From positions 372,001-436,000 of the forward strand of contig NZ_FOLV01000001.1 in the NCBI RefSeq assembly GCF_900112415.1: a DNA stretch of 64,000 nt, in the 5' to 3' direction. Source of the DNA: Bacillus sp. 491mf. GTDB taxonomy: Bacteria > Bacillota > Bacilli > Bacillales > Bacillaceae_G. Each line of letters starts with the position of its first letter. Position 1 is the stretch's first letter. Positions 1 through 9,555 of this stretch are shown one piece after another. The position numbers were made by a program, and so were the translations under genes. The notes beneath the pieces are model-generated. The model did not search any database. It was given only the letters and a program-made list of their open reading frames with translations, and was not told the DNA's origin.

Positions 1-208
1 TGATGCGCTGCAAGATAAACTGGATGAAATTCCAGTTGTCCAGCAGTTTAAATCTTCTCAAACATATGTCAATGATATATTGCAGCTTGTCGCAAGTACA
101 ATTTCAAACACAGTCACAGATGAAATTTTAATTTCAACTGGCGGCGATGTGTTAAAAGGAGAGACAGGTGCTGAAGTAGCAAATAAAAAAGGCACATGTG
201 GTTTCTAA
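1..208 (+). CDS. ricA: RicA/YmcA, C-terminal part only
   Basis: The window opens inside this gene, with frame starting at base 2, so only the last 68 residues are visible. The tail LVASTISNTVTDEI..STGGD.LKGETG matches the end of B. subtilis YmcA (RicA). In B. subtilis RicA forms a complex with RicF (YlbF) and RicT (YaaT) that affects RNase Y-dependent mRNA maturation, sporulation, competence and biofilm formation. The position just upstream of cotE-mutS-mutL is the expected Bacillus order. The end residues GTCGF contain one cysteine; whether it matters for metal cofactor binding cannot be judged from the fragment. Confidence 0.9.
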   Translation, partial: DALQDKLDEIPVVQQFKSSQTYVNDILQLVASTISNTVTDEILISTGGDVLKGETGAEVANKKGTCGF

Positions 209-237
209 AAAGATGTCGAGTTCGGCATCTTTTTTTT
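209..237 (+). terminator. Terminator of ricA
   Basis: The stem AAGATGTCG / CGGCATCTT with loop AGTT is followed by eight T. It starts immediately after the stop codon. Confidence 0.85.
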
Positions 238-629
238 GTTGTGCACCCAGCATACGTCTATTCCAAAATCATAAAGGCAGAAGTAACGATTAGTTTAAGA
301 CAAGTGTGTACGTGGTGATGCAGAATTTAAGGAAGTCGGCGGAAAATCTCTAGACTGAGGAACTCGAACTACATAGAAGGCTAGGTACTGGATGAGGTTT
401 CCATACGCAAATCAAAGGCTGTACAAAGTAAATGAAGCAGATAGATGGAGAGGAAGAATATGTGCTTAATAACCTAACTTATGAAAAATTTATAATGATT
501 ATTAAATTCTGGAAACCGCGGTTTTACTATTATAATAATGAAAGGTGTAACGCTTTTTCAAAAAAGAATAACACATTCCGCGTTTGCCCCGCATATAATT
601 AATTGAATATTTATTGAGGAGGGTTTCGG
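238..629 (+). other. Intergenic region, cotE promoter
   Basis: No gene is visible in these 392 bases. The last 60 bases hold CATATAAT at 592-599, which resembles a SigE or SigK -10 element, with AC 17 bases upstream as a weak SigK -35. B. subtilis cotE is known to use SigE and SigK promoters, so this is plausible but not proven. The cotE ribosome site GAGGAGGG is at 616-623. Confidence 0.4.
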
Positions 630-1181
630 ATGTCTGAATTTAGAGAGATTATTACGAAAGCAGTTGTGGGAAAAGGACGTCAGTATATGAAAACAACTCA
701 CACTGTTGAACCGAATCATCCACCGACTAGTATTCTAGGTTGCTGGGTTATAAACCATGCATACGAAGCGAAAAAGAATGGGAAGTATGTAGAAATCGAA
801 GGATACTATGACATTAATACTTGGTATTCGCATGATGAAAATACGAAGACGGAAGTTGTAACAGAGCGTGTACATTACACAGATGACGTGAAAGTTGGTT
901 TTCGTGATAAGAGTTTTTCTGGGGAAGATCTTGAAATTATTGCACGAGTCGTTCAACATCCAAATTGTTTAGAAGCAGTAATTTCACCAAATGGAAATAA
1001 AATGGTTGTTACAGTAGAACGTGAATTTGTCACAGAAGTTATCGGGGAAACAAAGATTTGTGTAAGTGTGAATCCAGAAGGTTGCCAAGAAGAAGAAGAG
1101 CCATTTGAAGTGGATGATGATGAGTTTGAAGAACTTGATCCGAATTTTATTGTAGAAGCTGAAGAAGCTGAAGAAGAGTAA
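630..1181 (+). CDS. cotE: Spore coat morphogenetic protein CotE
   Basis: 183 residues, matching CotE (about 181 residues in B. subtilis) along the full length: the start MSEFREIITKAVVGKGR, SSILGCW-type core, EGYYDIN.WYS, TKTEVVTERV, and PNCLEA.ISPNGNK. The last 35 residues are an acidic Glu/Asp-rich tail typical of the family. CotE is made in the mother cell and organises outer coat assembly; in the B. cereus group it is also needed for firm exosporium attachment. A strong ribosome site GAGGAGGG precedes the ATG. The gene is monocistronic, with a terminator behind it. Confidence 0.97.
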   Translation: MSEFREIITKAVVGKGRQYMKTTHTVEPNHPPTSILGCWVINHAYEAKKNGKYVEIEGYYDINTWYSHDENTKTEVVTERVHYTDDVKVGFRDKSFSGEDLEIIARVVQHPNCLEAVISPNGNKMVVTVEREFVTEVIGETKICVSVNPEGCQEEEEPFEVDDDEFEELDPNFIVEAEEAEEE

Positions 1182-1185
1182 GTTG

Positions 1186-1216
1186 AAGCTAGGGAGATTC
1201 TCTTCCTAGCTTTTTG
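1186..1216 (+). terminator. Terminator of cotE
   Basis: Stem AAGCTAGG / CCTAGCTT (1186-1193 and 1205-1212) is followed by TTTTTG just after the cotE stop. Confidence 0.85.
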
Positions 1217-1310
1217 TTTATGTTTCAGATGATGGATCAAAATCATTCGTGTATAATTTGTGTTATAATATGTTTTTAAAGTGAAAAAGAAAGATGTATG
1301 GAGGAACAAA

Positions 1311-3986
1311 ATGGCACAGTACACGCCGATGATGCAACAATATTTAAAAATCAAGGCAGATTATCAAGATGCCTTTTTATTTTTTCGCTTAGGCGATTTT
1401 TATGAAATGTTTTTTGAAGATGCTGTAAAAGCAGCACATGAACTTGAAATTACATTAACGAGTCGTGATGGGGGCGGAAGTGATCGCATTCCGATGTGTG
1501 GTGTACCATATCACGCTGCCAAAAACTACATTGAACAGTTGGTTGAAAAAGGATATAAAGTAGCAATTTGTGAACAAGTTGAAGATCCAAAAACAGCAAA
1601 AGGTGTTGTGCGCCGGGAAGTTGTACAATTAATTACACCAGGAACGATGATGGAAGGTCGAACAATAGATGAAAAGGAAAATAATTTCCTTGCAGCATTA
1701 GAACAGTTTGAAGATGGTTCCTATGCATTAGCTTGTAATGACTTAACAACAGGCCAAAATACAGTAACATTGTTAACTGGAGCACTTGAAGATGTAATAC
1801 TAGAAGTATACGCAACGGGCGCAAAAGAAATTGTTGTATCGTCTACATTCTCTGAGGAAGAACTAGATAAGTTGTTAGCAACACTAAAAATGACAGTTTC
1901 ATATGAAAAGGAAACCGACATTCCAGAGAATCTTATGCACCTCGTTCAAAATGTGACGCAAGCAAAACTCCTTGCAGCCGTTGGACGTTTATTTCATTAT
2001 GTCTTACGTACGCAAAAACGTTCGTTAGATCATCTACAACCGGTTGAAATTTATTATACAAATCAATTTATGAAGATTGATGTTCACTCTAAACGTAATC
2101 TAGAACTAACAGAAACCATTCGCACAAAAGAAAAAACAGGTTCTTTATTATGGCTGTTAGATAAAACGAAAACAGCGATGGGGGGACGTATGCTAAAGCA
2201 GTGGATGGAACGTCCGCTCATTCAAAAAGAAAAAATTGAAGAACGTTTAGAAATGGTTGAAACATTTGTGAACGATTATTTCTTCCGTGAGGATTTAAAA
2301 GAAAAATTAAAAGAAGTATATGATTTAGAACGGTTAGCAGGAAAAGTTTCATATGGAAATGTCAATGCACGTGATTTACTGCAACTAAAGCGTTCTTTAC
2401 TGCAAGTACCATCCATACTGGAGGCGGTTAGTCTTTTAGATAATGCCTATGCTGCAACCTTAATTCAAGGCGCTGATCCATGTGAAAGCTTAACAGCGTT
2501 ACTAGAGAAAAGTATTCAAGAAAACCCACCGCTTTCAGTAAAAGATGGTGACATTATTAAAGATGGTTATAGTGAGAAATTAGATCAGTATCGCTATGTA
2601 AGTAAAAACGGAAAAACATGGATTGCAGAGCTTGAAAAGCGTGAGCGTGATATAACGGGAATTAAATCGCTGAAAATTGGATACAACCGCATTTTTGGCT
2701 ACTATATTGAAGTTACAAAAGCAAACCTTTCTGCACTTCCAGAAGGACGTTATGAACGAAAACAAACTCTTGCGAATGCAGAACGTTTTATTACAGATGA
2801 ATTAAAAGAAAAAGAAACGTTAATTTTAGAAGCAGAGGAAAAAATCGTTCAATTAGAATATGATTTATTCACAGCTCTTCGCGAAGAAGTAAAAGTATTT
2901 ATTCCGAAATTGCAACAATTAGCAAAAATTATTAGTGAATTAGATGTCCTTCAAAGTTTTGCAACTGTAAGTGAGGAAGAGCAATTTGTAAAACCAACAT
3001 TAACAGGTAAACGAGAAATCTTTATTAAAGATGGTCGTCATCCTGTCGTTGAAAAAGTATTAAACGGTAAATTGTATGTACCAAATGACTGTATCATGCC
3101 AGAAAATATGGACATCTTTTTAATTACTGGTCCAAATATGTCAGGTAAAAGTACGTATATGCGTCAATTGGCATTGATTACTGTTATGGCGCAAATCGGT
3201 TGTTTTGTACCGGCAGCAGAAGCAGTTCTCCCTGTGTTTGACCAAATCTTTACGAGAATTGGTGCAGCCGATGATTTGATATCAGGTCAAAGTACGTTTA
3301 TGGTCGAAATGTTAGAAGCGAAAAATGCAATTGCGAATGCATCGGAAAGAAGCTTAATTTTATTTGATGAAATTGGCCGTGGTACATCTACGTATGATGG
3401 TATGGCACTAGCGCAAGCAATTATCGAGCATATTCATGATCAAATTGGTGCGAAAACGTTATTTTCAACACACTATCATGAATTAACAGTTCTAGAAGAA
3501 AATTTGGATAAGTTGAAAAATGTACATGTTTCCGCAATTGAAGAGAATGGAAAAGTTGTCTTCTTGCATAAAATTCAAGAAGGAGCAGCAGATAAGAGTT
3601 ACGGTATTCACGTTGCTCAGCTTGCAGAGCTCCCAGATAGCTTAATCACTCGTGCGAAAGAAGTATTAGCGCAGCTTGAAGGACAAGAGGAAGTTATCAT
3701 TCCGAAACGAACGGAAGTTAAAGTTTTAGAAGAAAAAGTACAGGAACCTGTGATCGTAAAAGAAGAAATATTGCCGCAAGAAGAAGTAGAAGAAGAAGTG
3801 GAAGAAGAATCACAGCTATCCTTCTTTGCAGCGGAACAACCATTGAAAAAAGAAGACAAGCCTGTACTTGATGCAAAAGAAACAACAGTATTAACACAAA
3901 TTAAAAAAATGGACTTACTCGATATGACACCGTTAGAAGCGTTAAATGAATTGTACCGTTTACAGAAAAAGTTGAAGAAAGGATGA
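1311..3986 (+). CDS. mutS: DNA mismatch repair ATPase MutS
   Basis: 891 residues from the ATG at 1311, chosen because GGAGGA lies at 1300-1305; the in-frame GTG at 1281 has no ribosome site. The mismatch-sensing Phe-X-Glu (F30-Y-E32) lies in domain I, followed by connector, lever and clamp domains. The ATPase domain has the Walker A motif GPNMSGKST at about residue 607, [10 protein letters not shown] and STHYHEL. After the ATPase domain there is an acidic linker and QLSFF at about 835, which looks like a sliding-clamp (DnaN) binding motif, then a short helical tail. MutS recognises mispairs and recruits MutL. Its stop lies 8 bases before mutL, so the two form an operon. Confidence 0.98.
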   Translation: MAQYTPMMQQYLKIKADYQDAFLFFRLGDFYEMFFEDAVKAAHELEITLTSRDGGGSDRIPMCGVPYHAAKNYIEQLVEKGYKVAICEQVEDPKTAKGVVRREVVQLITPGTMMEGRTIDEKENNFLAALEQFEDGSYALACNDLTTGQNTVTLLTGALEDVILEVYATGAKEIVVSSTFSEEELDKLLATLKMTVSYEKETDIPENLMHLVQNVTQAKLLAAVGRLFHYVLRTQKRSLDHLQPVEIYYTNQFMKIDVHSKRNLELTETIRTKEKTGSLLWLLDKTKTAMGGRMLKQWMERPLIQKEKIEERLEMVETFVNDYFFREDLKEKLKEVYDLERLAGKVSYGNVNARDLLQLKRSLLQVPSILEAVSLLDNAYAATLIQGADPCESLTALLEKSIQENPPLSVKDGDIIKDGYSEKLDQYRYVSKNGKTWIAELEKRERDITGIKSLKIGYNRIFGYYIEVTKANLSALPEGRYERKQTLANAERFITDELKEKETLILEAEEKIVQLEYDLFTALREEVKVFIPKLQQLAKIISELDVLQSFATVSEEEQFVKPTLTGKREIFIKDGRHPVVEKVLNGKLYVPNDCIMPENMDIFLITGPNMSGKSTYMRQLALITVMAQIGCFVPAAEAVLPVFDQIFTRIGAADDLISGQSTFMVEMLEAKNAIANASERSLILFDEIGRGTSTYDGMALAQAIIEHIHDQIGAKTLFSTHYHELTVLEENLDKLKNVHVSAIEENGKVVFLHKIQEGAADKSYGIHVAQLAELPDSLITRAKEVLAQLEGQEEVIIPKRTEVKVLEEKVQEPVIVKEEILPQEEVEEEVEEESQLSFFAAEQPLKKEDKPVLDAKETTVLTQIKKMDLLDMTPLEALNELYRLQKKLKKG

Positions 3987-3994
3987 GTAAGTAG

Positions 3995-5908
3995 ATGGGG
4001 AAAATTCGCAAACTCGATGATCAGCTTTCTAACTTAATTGCGGCAGGGGAAGTAGTAGAACGCCCTGCCTCGGTTGTAAAAGAACTTGTCGAAAATTCCA
4101 TCGATGCGAATAGTACATCTATTGAAATCCACTTAGAAGAAGCTGGATTATCGAAAATTCGCATCATTGATAATGGAGATGGCATTGCGGAAGAAGATTG
4201 TGTTGTTGCCTTTGAACGACATGCAACAAGTAAAATTAAAGATGAAAATGACTTGTTTCGTATTCGAACGCTCGGCTTTCGCGGCGAAGCATTGCCAAGT
4301 ATTGCATCTGTCAGTGAATTAGATTTAATGACAAGTACAGGGGATACACCAGGAACCCACCTTGTCATTAAAGGCGGCGAGATTTTAAAACAAGAAAAAA
4401 CAGCGAGCCGTAAAGGAACAGACATTACGGTTCAAAATCTGTTTTTTAACACACCAGCACGCTTAAAATATATGAAGACGATTCATACAGAGCTTGGAAA
4501 TATTACCGACATTGTATATCGCATTGCCCTGTCGCATCCAGAAGTCTCGTTGCGTTTGTTTCACAATGAGAAAAAATTGCTTCATACATCAGGAAATGGT
4601 GATGTAAGACAAGTTCTTGCGGCAATTTACGGCATTCAAGTTGCGAAAAAATTAGTTCCAATTGAAGCAGAATCGTTAGACTTTACGATTCGTGGTTATG
4701 TGACGTTGCCAGAAGTGACGCGTGCATCTCGTAACTATATGTCAACGATTGTAAATGGTCGTTACGTTCGAAATTATGTCTTAATGAAAGCAGTGCAACA
4801 AGGCTATCATACGTTGTTACCTGTCGGCCGTTATCCAATTGGTTTCTTATCAATTGAAATGGATCCGATGCTAGTTGATGTGAACGTTCATCCAGCAAAA
4901 CTAGAGGTTCGTTTTAGTAAAGAACAGGAGCTATTGCAGCTTATTGAAAAAGCATTGCAGAATGCTTTTAAAAAGATCCAACTTATTCCTGATGCTGGCG
5001 TAACAACAAAGAAAAAAGAAAAAGATGAAAGCGTCCAAGAACAGTTTCGATTTGAGCACGCAAAATCGCAAGAACTACCGAAAATTGTGTTGCCAAGTGG
5101 AATGGATGAACAAGAAGAAAAACCGAAGTCACAGACGCCGCTTTGGAATCCACCAAAACAAGAATGGCAGCCGCCAGAGTCTCTTGTGAAAGAAGAAAAC
5201 AATTGGCAACCATCTAAGCCAATCGTAGAAGAACCACTCCCACAAGAGACTGATTGGGATGACAATGAGGAAGAGTTTGAATTAGAAGAACTTGAAGAAG
5301 TGCAAGAAATCGAAATGAACGGAAACGATTTACCACCGTTGTATCCAATAGGCCAAATGCACGGAACATATGTTTTCGCTCAAAATGATAAAGGATTATA
5401 TATGATTGATCAGCATGCCGCTCAGGAGCGCATTAACTATGAATATTTCCGTGATAAAGTAGGAAAAGTGGCACCCGAGGTACAAGAATTACTCGTTCCA
5501 TACCGAATTGATTTATCGCTTAATGAATTTTTGCGCATTGAAGAACAATTAGAAGAACTGAAAAAAGTAGGAATCTTTCTAGAACAATTTGGCCACCAAT
5601 CGTTCATTGTCCGCTCACATCCAACATGGTTCCCAAAAGGACAAGAGATGGAAATTATCGATGAAATGATGCAGCAAGTATTGAAATTGAAAAAAGTCGA
5701 TATTAAAAAACTGCGTGAAGAAGCAGCTATTATGATGAGCTGCAAAGCATCGATTAAAGCAAATCAATATTTAACGAACGATCAAATCTTTGCTTTATTG
5801 GAAGAACTGCGAACAACAACAAATCCCTATACTTGTCCGCATGGCAGACCTATACTTGTTCATCATTCGACTTATGAATTGGAGAAGATGTTTAAGCGGG
5901 TGATGTAA
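3995..5908 (+). CDS. mutL: DNA mismatch repair endonuclease MutL
   Basis: 637 residues. The N-terminal GHKL ATPase has the expected motifs: [15 protein letters not shown] and GFRGEAL. An acidic linker (about 340-440) follows, then the C-terminal dimer and nuclease domain with [12 protein letters not shown] at about 472. This is the metal-binding DQHA(X)2E(X)4E endonuclease motif found in species without MutH. SCKAS and CPHGRP near the end are the other conserved nuclease-site motifs. The protein nicks the new strand after MutS and clamp loading. It is translated right behind mutS. Confidence 0.98.
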   Translation: MGKIRKLDDQLSNLIAAGEVVERPASVVKELVENSIDANSTSIEIHLEEAGLSKIRIIDNGDGIAEEDCVVAFERHATSKIKDENDLFRIRTLGFRGEALPSIASVSELDLMTSTGDTPGTHLVIKGGEILKQEKTASRKGTDITVQNLFFNTPARLKYMKTIHTELGNITDIVYRIALSHPEVSLRLFHNEKKLLHTSGNGDVRQVLAAIYGIQVAKKLVPIEAESLDFTIRGYVTLPEVTRASRNYMSTIVNGRYVRNYVLMKAVQQGYHTLLPVGRYPIGFLSIEMDPMLVDVNVHPAKLEVRFSKEQELLQLIEKALQNAFKKIQLIPDAGVTTKKKEKDESVQEQFRFEHAKSQELPKIVLPSGMDEQEEKPKSQTPLWNPPKQEWQPPESLVKEENNWQPSKPIVEEPLPQETDWDDNEEEFELEELEEVQEIEMNGNDLPPLYPIGQMHGTYVFAQNDKGLYMIDQHAAQERINYEYFRDKVGKVAPEVQELLVPYRIDLSLNEFLRIEEQLEELKKVGIFLEQFGHQSFIVRSHPTWFPKGQEMEIIDEMMQQVLKLKKVDIKKLREEAAIMMSCKASIKANQYLTNDQIFALLEELRTTTNPYTCPHGRPILVHHSTYELEKMFKRVM

Positions 5909-5915
5909 ATAAAAT

Positions 5916-5956
5916 GGCGCTAAACTCTTTATTTATAAAGGGTTTAGCGCTATTTT
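5916..5956 (+). terminator. Terminator of mutSL operon
   Basis: Stem GCGCTAAAC.C / GGGTTTAGCGC with an A/T-rich loop is followed by TATTTTTTAT. The prophage begins within about 15 bases of it. Confidence 0.85.
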
Positions 5957-5962
5957 TTATAA

Positions 5963-5983
5963 CATTGACCACATTTTGACCAC
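5963..5983. repeat. Candidate attachment site, left (attL)
   Basis: The sequence CATTGACCACA followed by TTTTGACCAC occurs 7 bases before the integrase stop. Apart from one extra T, it is the same as 26627-26648. It also contains an internal direct repeat of TTGACCACA. The location between the mutL terminator and the integrase end fits an att core. Confidence 0.65.
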
Positions 5984-5989
5984 ATTGTA

Positions 5990-7126
5990 TCAATTTGTTT
6001 GCTGAAAAGCTTTTTCAAACCGATCTGATGATTCCTTTTGCATGTCGAAAGTCACGTGAGAATATGTGTTCATTGTCATTTCGATAGATGAATGTCCTAA
6101 TCGTTCTGATACAATCTTCGGATGTTCTCCAAGAAGTAACATAAGTGATGCATGTGTATGACGCAAATCATGAAAACGGATTTTTTTCACATTGGCTTTT
6201 TTTATCGCTTTAGAAAAGTGATTGTACACATAGTTTGGATTCAGTGGACCACCTTTTTCGTTTGCTATAATATAACCATCTTCTGAATAAGGTACACCAA
6301 ATTGTAATTTTCTCTCTATTTGCCAAATCCGATGTTGTTTTAATTCACTCATAACAAAATCAGAGATAGAAACTGTACGTGCTGAGTGATTATTTTTAGT
6401 GGACTGAATAATGATACCTTGCTCTTTTGTATAGTAGAGTGTTCTTTGAATGCTTAATTTTCCAGCTTCAAAATTAATATCGGACCAACGCAATCCTAAA
6501 ATTTCTCCGCGACGCATTCCGGTATAAATAGCAAGAAGGTACAACATGTAATAATGTCTTTTACCGTCTTTTATAGTTTCTAAGAAACAACGTGCTTCTT
6601 CAAAGCTCCACGTTTGCATTTCTTTTTTCTTTCTTCGAGGCTTTTTCACTTTATGAAATATATTGGTTCGAATATATTCCCATTCCACGGCAGTATTAAA
6701 AGCTGTTTTAAGTATAGAATGGATATACTCCACATACTCTTCAGATAAGTTTTCGTCTTTCAAGAGGTGATTATAAAATTTATTTATAGCTGGCGGCTTC
6801 AAGTCAGTAAGTTTATAGTGACCTAATGCAGGGATAATTCTTTTATGTATGGTTCCTTTATACCCACCAAAAGTAGATGGTTTAATATTATGTCTAGCTA
6901 CGTTTTCTAGCCAATCTTCTATAAAACTCTTAATCGTTATTTTCTTTTCTTCAAAATACTCACCACGTTCTAATTGGGTAATAAGTGCAGCAGCAGCTGT
7001 TTGTGCTTCCTTTTTAGTTTTGAATCCAGATTTTGTTTTCTGTTTTCGTTTACCTGTCTCTGGATCTATTCCAATATCAACTGTAAAAGACCACTTGTCA
7101 CCGCGTTTTCTAAAATATCCTTTCAT
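5990..7126 (-). CDS. int: Phage-type tyrosine integrase
   Basis: 378 residues. The N-terminal arm-binding domain (AP2-like, FRKRGDKWSFTVDIG...KTKSGFKTKKEA) is followed by a SAM-like core-binding domain (about 65-150) and the catalytic domain. Active-site residues are visible: Arg in TGMRRGEILGL, HDLRHTHASL (His-X-X-Arg), LGHSS, and the Tyr nucleophile in MNTYSHV. Integrases of this family catalyse site-specific insertion and, with a directionality factor, excision. Ribosome site AGGAGGTC lies upstream. A 276-base piece of a very similar gene recurs at 17218-17493. Confidence 0.95.
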   Translation of the reverse strand: MKGYFRKRGDKWSFTVDIGIDPETGKRKQKTKSGFKTKKEAQTAAAALITQLERGEYFEEKKITIKSFIEDWLENVARHNIKPSTFGGYKGTIHKRIIPALGHYKLTDLKPPAINKFYNHLLKDENLSEEYVEYIHSILKTAFNTAVEWEYIRTNIFHKVKKPRRKKKEMQTWSFEEARCFLETIKDGKRHYYMLYLLAIYTGMRRGEILGLRWSDINFEAGKLSIQRTLYYTKEQGIIIQSTKNNHSARTVSISDFVMSELKQHRIWQIERKLQFGVPYSEDGYIIANEKGGPLNPNYVYNHFSKAIKKANVKKIRFHDLRHTHASLMLLLGEHPKIVSERLGHSSIEMTMNTYSHVTFDMQKESSDRFEKAFQQTN

Positions 7127-7151
7127 TGGACTAAGACCTCCTAATAATTAC

Positions 7152-7673
7152 TTAAACAGCGTAATGTACCCGTAAAAACTCTTGTATACGACTAGCAAGT
7201 ATTTGCCCTTCATAATGAATTAAACACTTGTTAGCGAGTTCTGCCGTAACATTAAACGTAATAGAAAGTAAATAGATTGCTTCTGATCGTGTAGATGGAA
7301 GAGATAATCTTTGTAACATAAAAGTCGGAATACAAAAGTGCATAGCGAAATTCTGTGCCTTTGATTCCTGGTAGTCCAACAACAACTTTGACATATTTAA
7401 TTGATTACCAGCATGGAAGAGAAGGTGTGCAATCTCATGACCAAAATCTTCGAATTGTTCTTGTGGAGACTTTCGGTTATCTAATACGATGCTTGCTAGA
7501 CCATTACGCTCTATTGCGCAACTTTCTATCGGAGCGAAATAAAGCCAAATGTTTAGCTTTTGTGCAATCTTCATTATATCCACTTGTTCTGGAACAAAGA
7601 TAGAGAGTGATTGGTACAAGTTTTTCGTATAGTCTTCAAGTTGTGTCGTGTAGTAGGGCTGTGATTTGTACAT
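7152..7673 (-). CDS. ImmA/IrrE-family metallopeptidase
   Basis: 173 residues with FGHEIAHLLFH, the HEXXH zinc-protease signature, around residue 77-87. In ICEBs1 and many phages an ImmA peptidase cleaves the CI-like repressor of its element after DNA damage or cell signalling. Here it lies between the integrase and the repressor gene in the same orientation, so the repressor at 8763-9140 is the likely substrate (inference). GGAGTGA precedes the ATG at the right spacing. Confidence 0.88.
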   Translation of the reverse strand: MYKSQPYYTTQLEDYTKNLYQSLSIFVPEQVDIMKIAQKLNIWLYFAPIESCAIERNGLASIVLDNRKSPQEQFEDFGHEIAHLLFHAGNQLNMSKLLLDYQESKAQNFAMHFCIPTFMLQRLSLPSTRSEAIYLLSITFNVTAELANKCLIHYEGQILASRIQEFLRVHYAV

Positions 7674-7730
7674 GTTATTTCACTCCATTATTGTAAAATG
7701 AGAACGTTTGTTCCTGTTTTAACGCAAAAA

Positions 7731-7754
7731 GAAAAGCCCGTGAAGGGGGCTTTT
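7731..7754 (-). terminator. Terminator behind the 7945-8673 gene
   Basis: Stem AAAAGCCC / GGGCTTTT (7732-7739, 7747-7754). Read on the minus strand it is followed by CTTTTTGCG. Confidence 0.6.
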
Positions 7755-7842
7755 GGTATATATTTGATTTTGTGTTAGAAAACAATTTACATTAAGTTAT
7801 TTAGTTATATGATGTTATAATCTTGTTAAGCGGTGATTCGAA

Positions 7843-7951
7843 TTGAAAATATATCATTTTGACGAAAAAACTCAATATTACTTTTAGTTTGGAAGAATTT
7901 AAATCACTTGTTACGAATTTTTGTAATTATGGCGAATTTCAGTATTATTGA
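7843..7951 (+). pseudogene. Small frameshifted reading frame
   Basis: On the plus strand a TTG-started frame reads LKIYHFDEKTQYYF and then stops at TAG. The +1 frame continues as FSLEEFKSLVTNFCNYGEFQ and ends at 7949-7951. The two halves read like one small protein of about 35 residues split by a one-base indel. No family was recognised. The end overlaps the end of the convergent gene at 7945. Confidence 0.35.
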
Positions 7952-8673
7952 ACAGTAACAAACTTCTTGAAATATTCCGCACGTTTAGCTTTAGCGTATA
8001 CATACGGATTAAGGAATTTCTTCTGCCAAGATTGATCTTCTGATTTTAAACTCTCAATCTTTAATCCGATGTATTTATTTAATGATTTTCTATCTAAGTT
8101 TATGCTGTATGTTTTCCCGTCGAATGGGAGAGTCATTTTAACTCCATTTACGTCAGGGAATTGTCTTAGTAACCTAGCTGGTTCACTTACCAACATTTTT
8201 TCAATAGCGTCTCCAGTTGCGAAATATTGTTTATATGTATCTTCATTCACGTTGGAGTCTGGCTTTTGAGATTTAAAAGATGAATAAGAGTCATAATATG
8301 TAATTTCAGCTTCATTATTAGTTAGCTTTATGTCTTTAATAAATGCTCCACCTTTAATGTTTTGAGCATAGTTTGAAAATTCTTCTTGCTTCTTTTGTTC
8401 TGCAAGTTTTTTGTCCTCTTCTTGTTTTTGTTTCTCATCTTGATTTTTCTGTTCTTCTAATTTCTTTTCTTCAGCTTTTTGTTTGTCTTCAGGTGTCATA
8501 GACATCCCAAATCCCGCAAAAGAAATAATGGAGACAATAAATGCTATGCCGGTAAATTTGAAAAATTTCTTAGTGTTGTGTTTCTTTTTAAAACGAAACA
8601 CAAATGAGGTAATTAATAAAATTAAAGTGGATATAATTCCTAATACGAATAAAATTGCGAAAAAAGTGTTCAT
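7945..8673 (-). CDS. Membrane-anchored protein with charged coiled coil, unknown function
   Basis: 242 residues. Two hydrophobic segments at about 4-27 and 40-58 are separated by a basic loop (RFKKKHNTKK), then a Lys/Glu/Gln-rich stretch from about 62-100 is likely coiled coil, then a soluble C-terminal domain with alternating hydrophobic residues. I do not recognise the domain. The position between the repressor and the ImmA-like peptidase is where lysogenic phages often carry genes expressed in the lysogen. AGGAGT lies upstream of the ATG. Confidence 0.7.
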   Translation of the reverse strand: MNTFFAILFVLGIISTLILLITSFVFRFKKKHNTKKFFKFTGIAFIVSIISFAGFGMSMTPEDKQKAEEKKLEEQKNQDEKQKQEEDKKLAEQKKQEEFSNYAQNIKGGAFIKDIKLTNNEAEITYYDSYSSFKSQKPDSNVNEDTYKQYFATGDAIEKMLVSEPARLLRQFPDVNGVKMTLPFDGKTYSINLDRKSLNKYIGLKIESLKSEDQSWQKKFLNPYVYAKAKRAEYFKKFVTVQ

Positions 8674-8739
8674 TTACTAGTACTCCTAATCTGAAAAATT
8701 ATGTAACTGTGTAATTTTTATACAGCTGTAGAATAAATA

Positions 8740-8764
8740 AAAACACGCAATAAGAGCGTGTTTT
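8740..8764 (-). terminator. Terminator of the repressor gene
   Basis: Perfect 9-bp stem AAAACACGC / GCGTGTTTT overlaps the repressor stop codon. It is followed on the minus strand by TTTATT. Confidence 0.75.
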
Positions 8765-9140
8765 ATTTTTGTTCATCTCCAGGCTTACGATTTTTTTCTT
8801 TCACCTTGATAAACTCCCAAAACTGGCGAAGTTCTTCTTGTTTCTCTGGAGAAGCATCTTTGATGTCTTTGAACCATAATCCGAGTTCAGGATCATTGAG
8901 GGCTTTGTCTATTTCTGTGTCATTTTCATGTGTATATGTGTCAATTATCCCTAGAAGGTAATCAGTAGAAACCTCATAAAAAGCAGCAGCATGTTTAATA
9001 AAATCTGGATCAGGTTTTCTTTCACCTGATTCGTAGCGGGATAATTGCACATTTGAAACATTCAAAGCTTGTGCAGCTTTAGTCTGAGAATATCCTCTTA
9101 TTTCGCGCACGTGACGCATTCGCTTAGCTAATGTGCTCAT
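8763..9140 (-). CDS. CI-like phage repressor (XRE helix-turn-helix)
   Basis: 125 residues from the ATG at 9140, chosen because AAGGGG lies 6 bases before it; an ATG 5 codons upstream lacks such a site. The N-terminal XRE DNA-binding domain is clear (RMRHVREIRGYSQTKAAQAL, SRYESGERKPDPDF, AAFYEVSTDYLLG). The C-terminal half is short, polar and helical with no autoprotease motif, which fits removal by the ImmA-type peptidase rather than RecA-stimulated self-cleavage (inference). It is divergent from the Cro-like gene across the operator region. Confidence 0.85.
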   Translation of the reverse strand: MSTLAKRMRHVREIRGYSQTKAAQALNVSNVQLSRYESGERKPDPDFIKHAAAFYEVSTDYLLGIIDTYTHENDTEIDKALNDPELGLWFKDIKDASPEKQEELRQFWEFIKVKEKNRKPGDEQK

Positions 9141-9172
9141 AATTTTCCCCTTCATTCTTTTATATTTAATAT

Positions 9173-9282
9173 TTTACCATATCGGTAAATAAGCTAAAAT
9201 AAACTTACCGAAAAGGATATTTTGTTATTAACTTTGCCAAAATGGTAATATATTATAAGGTCATAAGTTACCAATTTGGCAA
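9173..9282. promoter_or_regulatory. Divergent operator region, four TTACC-N5-GGTAA sites
   Basis: Four related 15-bp dyads lie between the CI-like and Cro-like genes: TTACC-ATATC-GGTAA (within 9173-9189), TTACC-GAAAA-GGATA (9205-9219), TTGCC-AAAAT-GGTAA (9234-9248) and TTACC-AATTT-GGCAA (9268-9282). Centres are 29-34 bp apart. A plausible rightward promoter, TTAACT-N17-TATTAT at 9228-9256, overlaps the third site. These are the likely CI/Cro binding sites. Confidence 0.75.
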
Positions 9283-9298
9283 AATGAGGAGGTGCAAA

Positions 9299-9550
9299 AT
9301 GTTACAAACAGTTAAGAAGGTTGATTTAAACAAAATTAAACGCATTAGAAAAAAGTTAGAGTTTTCAGTTGAAGAGATGTCTAAGTGTCTTGGTTATAAA
9401 ACAATTAATGGATATTATTATTTAGAAACAGGTCGTAATAAATTTTCTGCTGAAACTTTAGCAATGGTTGCTGATATCTTTGATGTACCCATAGCTGACC
9501 TTTTTTTGAAGAGAATGTTGCCAAAATGGCAAAGAACGCTAAAAAACTAG
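9299..9550 (+). CDS. Cro-like XRE regulator
   Basis: 83 residues from the ATG at 9299, preceded by GAGGAGGTG. The whole protein is one XRE helix-turn-helix domain (KIKRIRKKLEFSVEEMSKCL, YYLETGRNKFS, MVADIFDVPIADLF). Divergence from the repressor and the presence of the operators indicate the early switch partner. Its 3' end carries an intact operator dyad (9518-9532). Right behind it the sequence jumps into the tail of a DnaB-type helicase gene, so the original early operon has been shortened here. Confidence 0.82.
   Translation: MLQTVKKVDLNKIKRIRKKLEFSVEEMSKCLGYKTINGYYYLETGRNKFSAETLAMVADIFDVPIADLFLKRMLPKWQRTLKN
9518..9532. promoter_or_regulatory. Operator dyad inside the Cro-like gene
   Basis: TTGCC-AAAAT-GGCAA has perfect arms and follows the same pattern as the four operator sites upstream. 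It lies within the coding sequence and could act as a distal operator. Confidence 0.6.
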
Positions 9551-9555
9551 CCTAA

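Noticed and set aside
1281-1310. GTG at 1281 as mutS start
   Set aside because: No ribosome site before it, and GGAGGA at 1300-1305 clearly serves the ATG at 1311, which begins with the conserved N-terminus.
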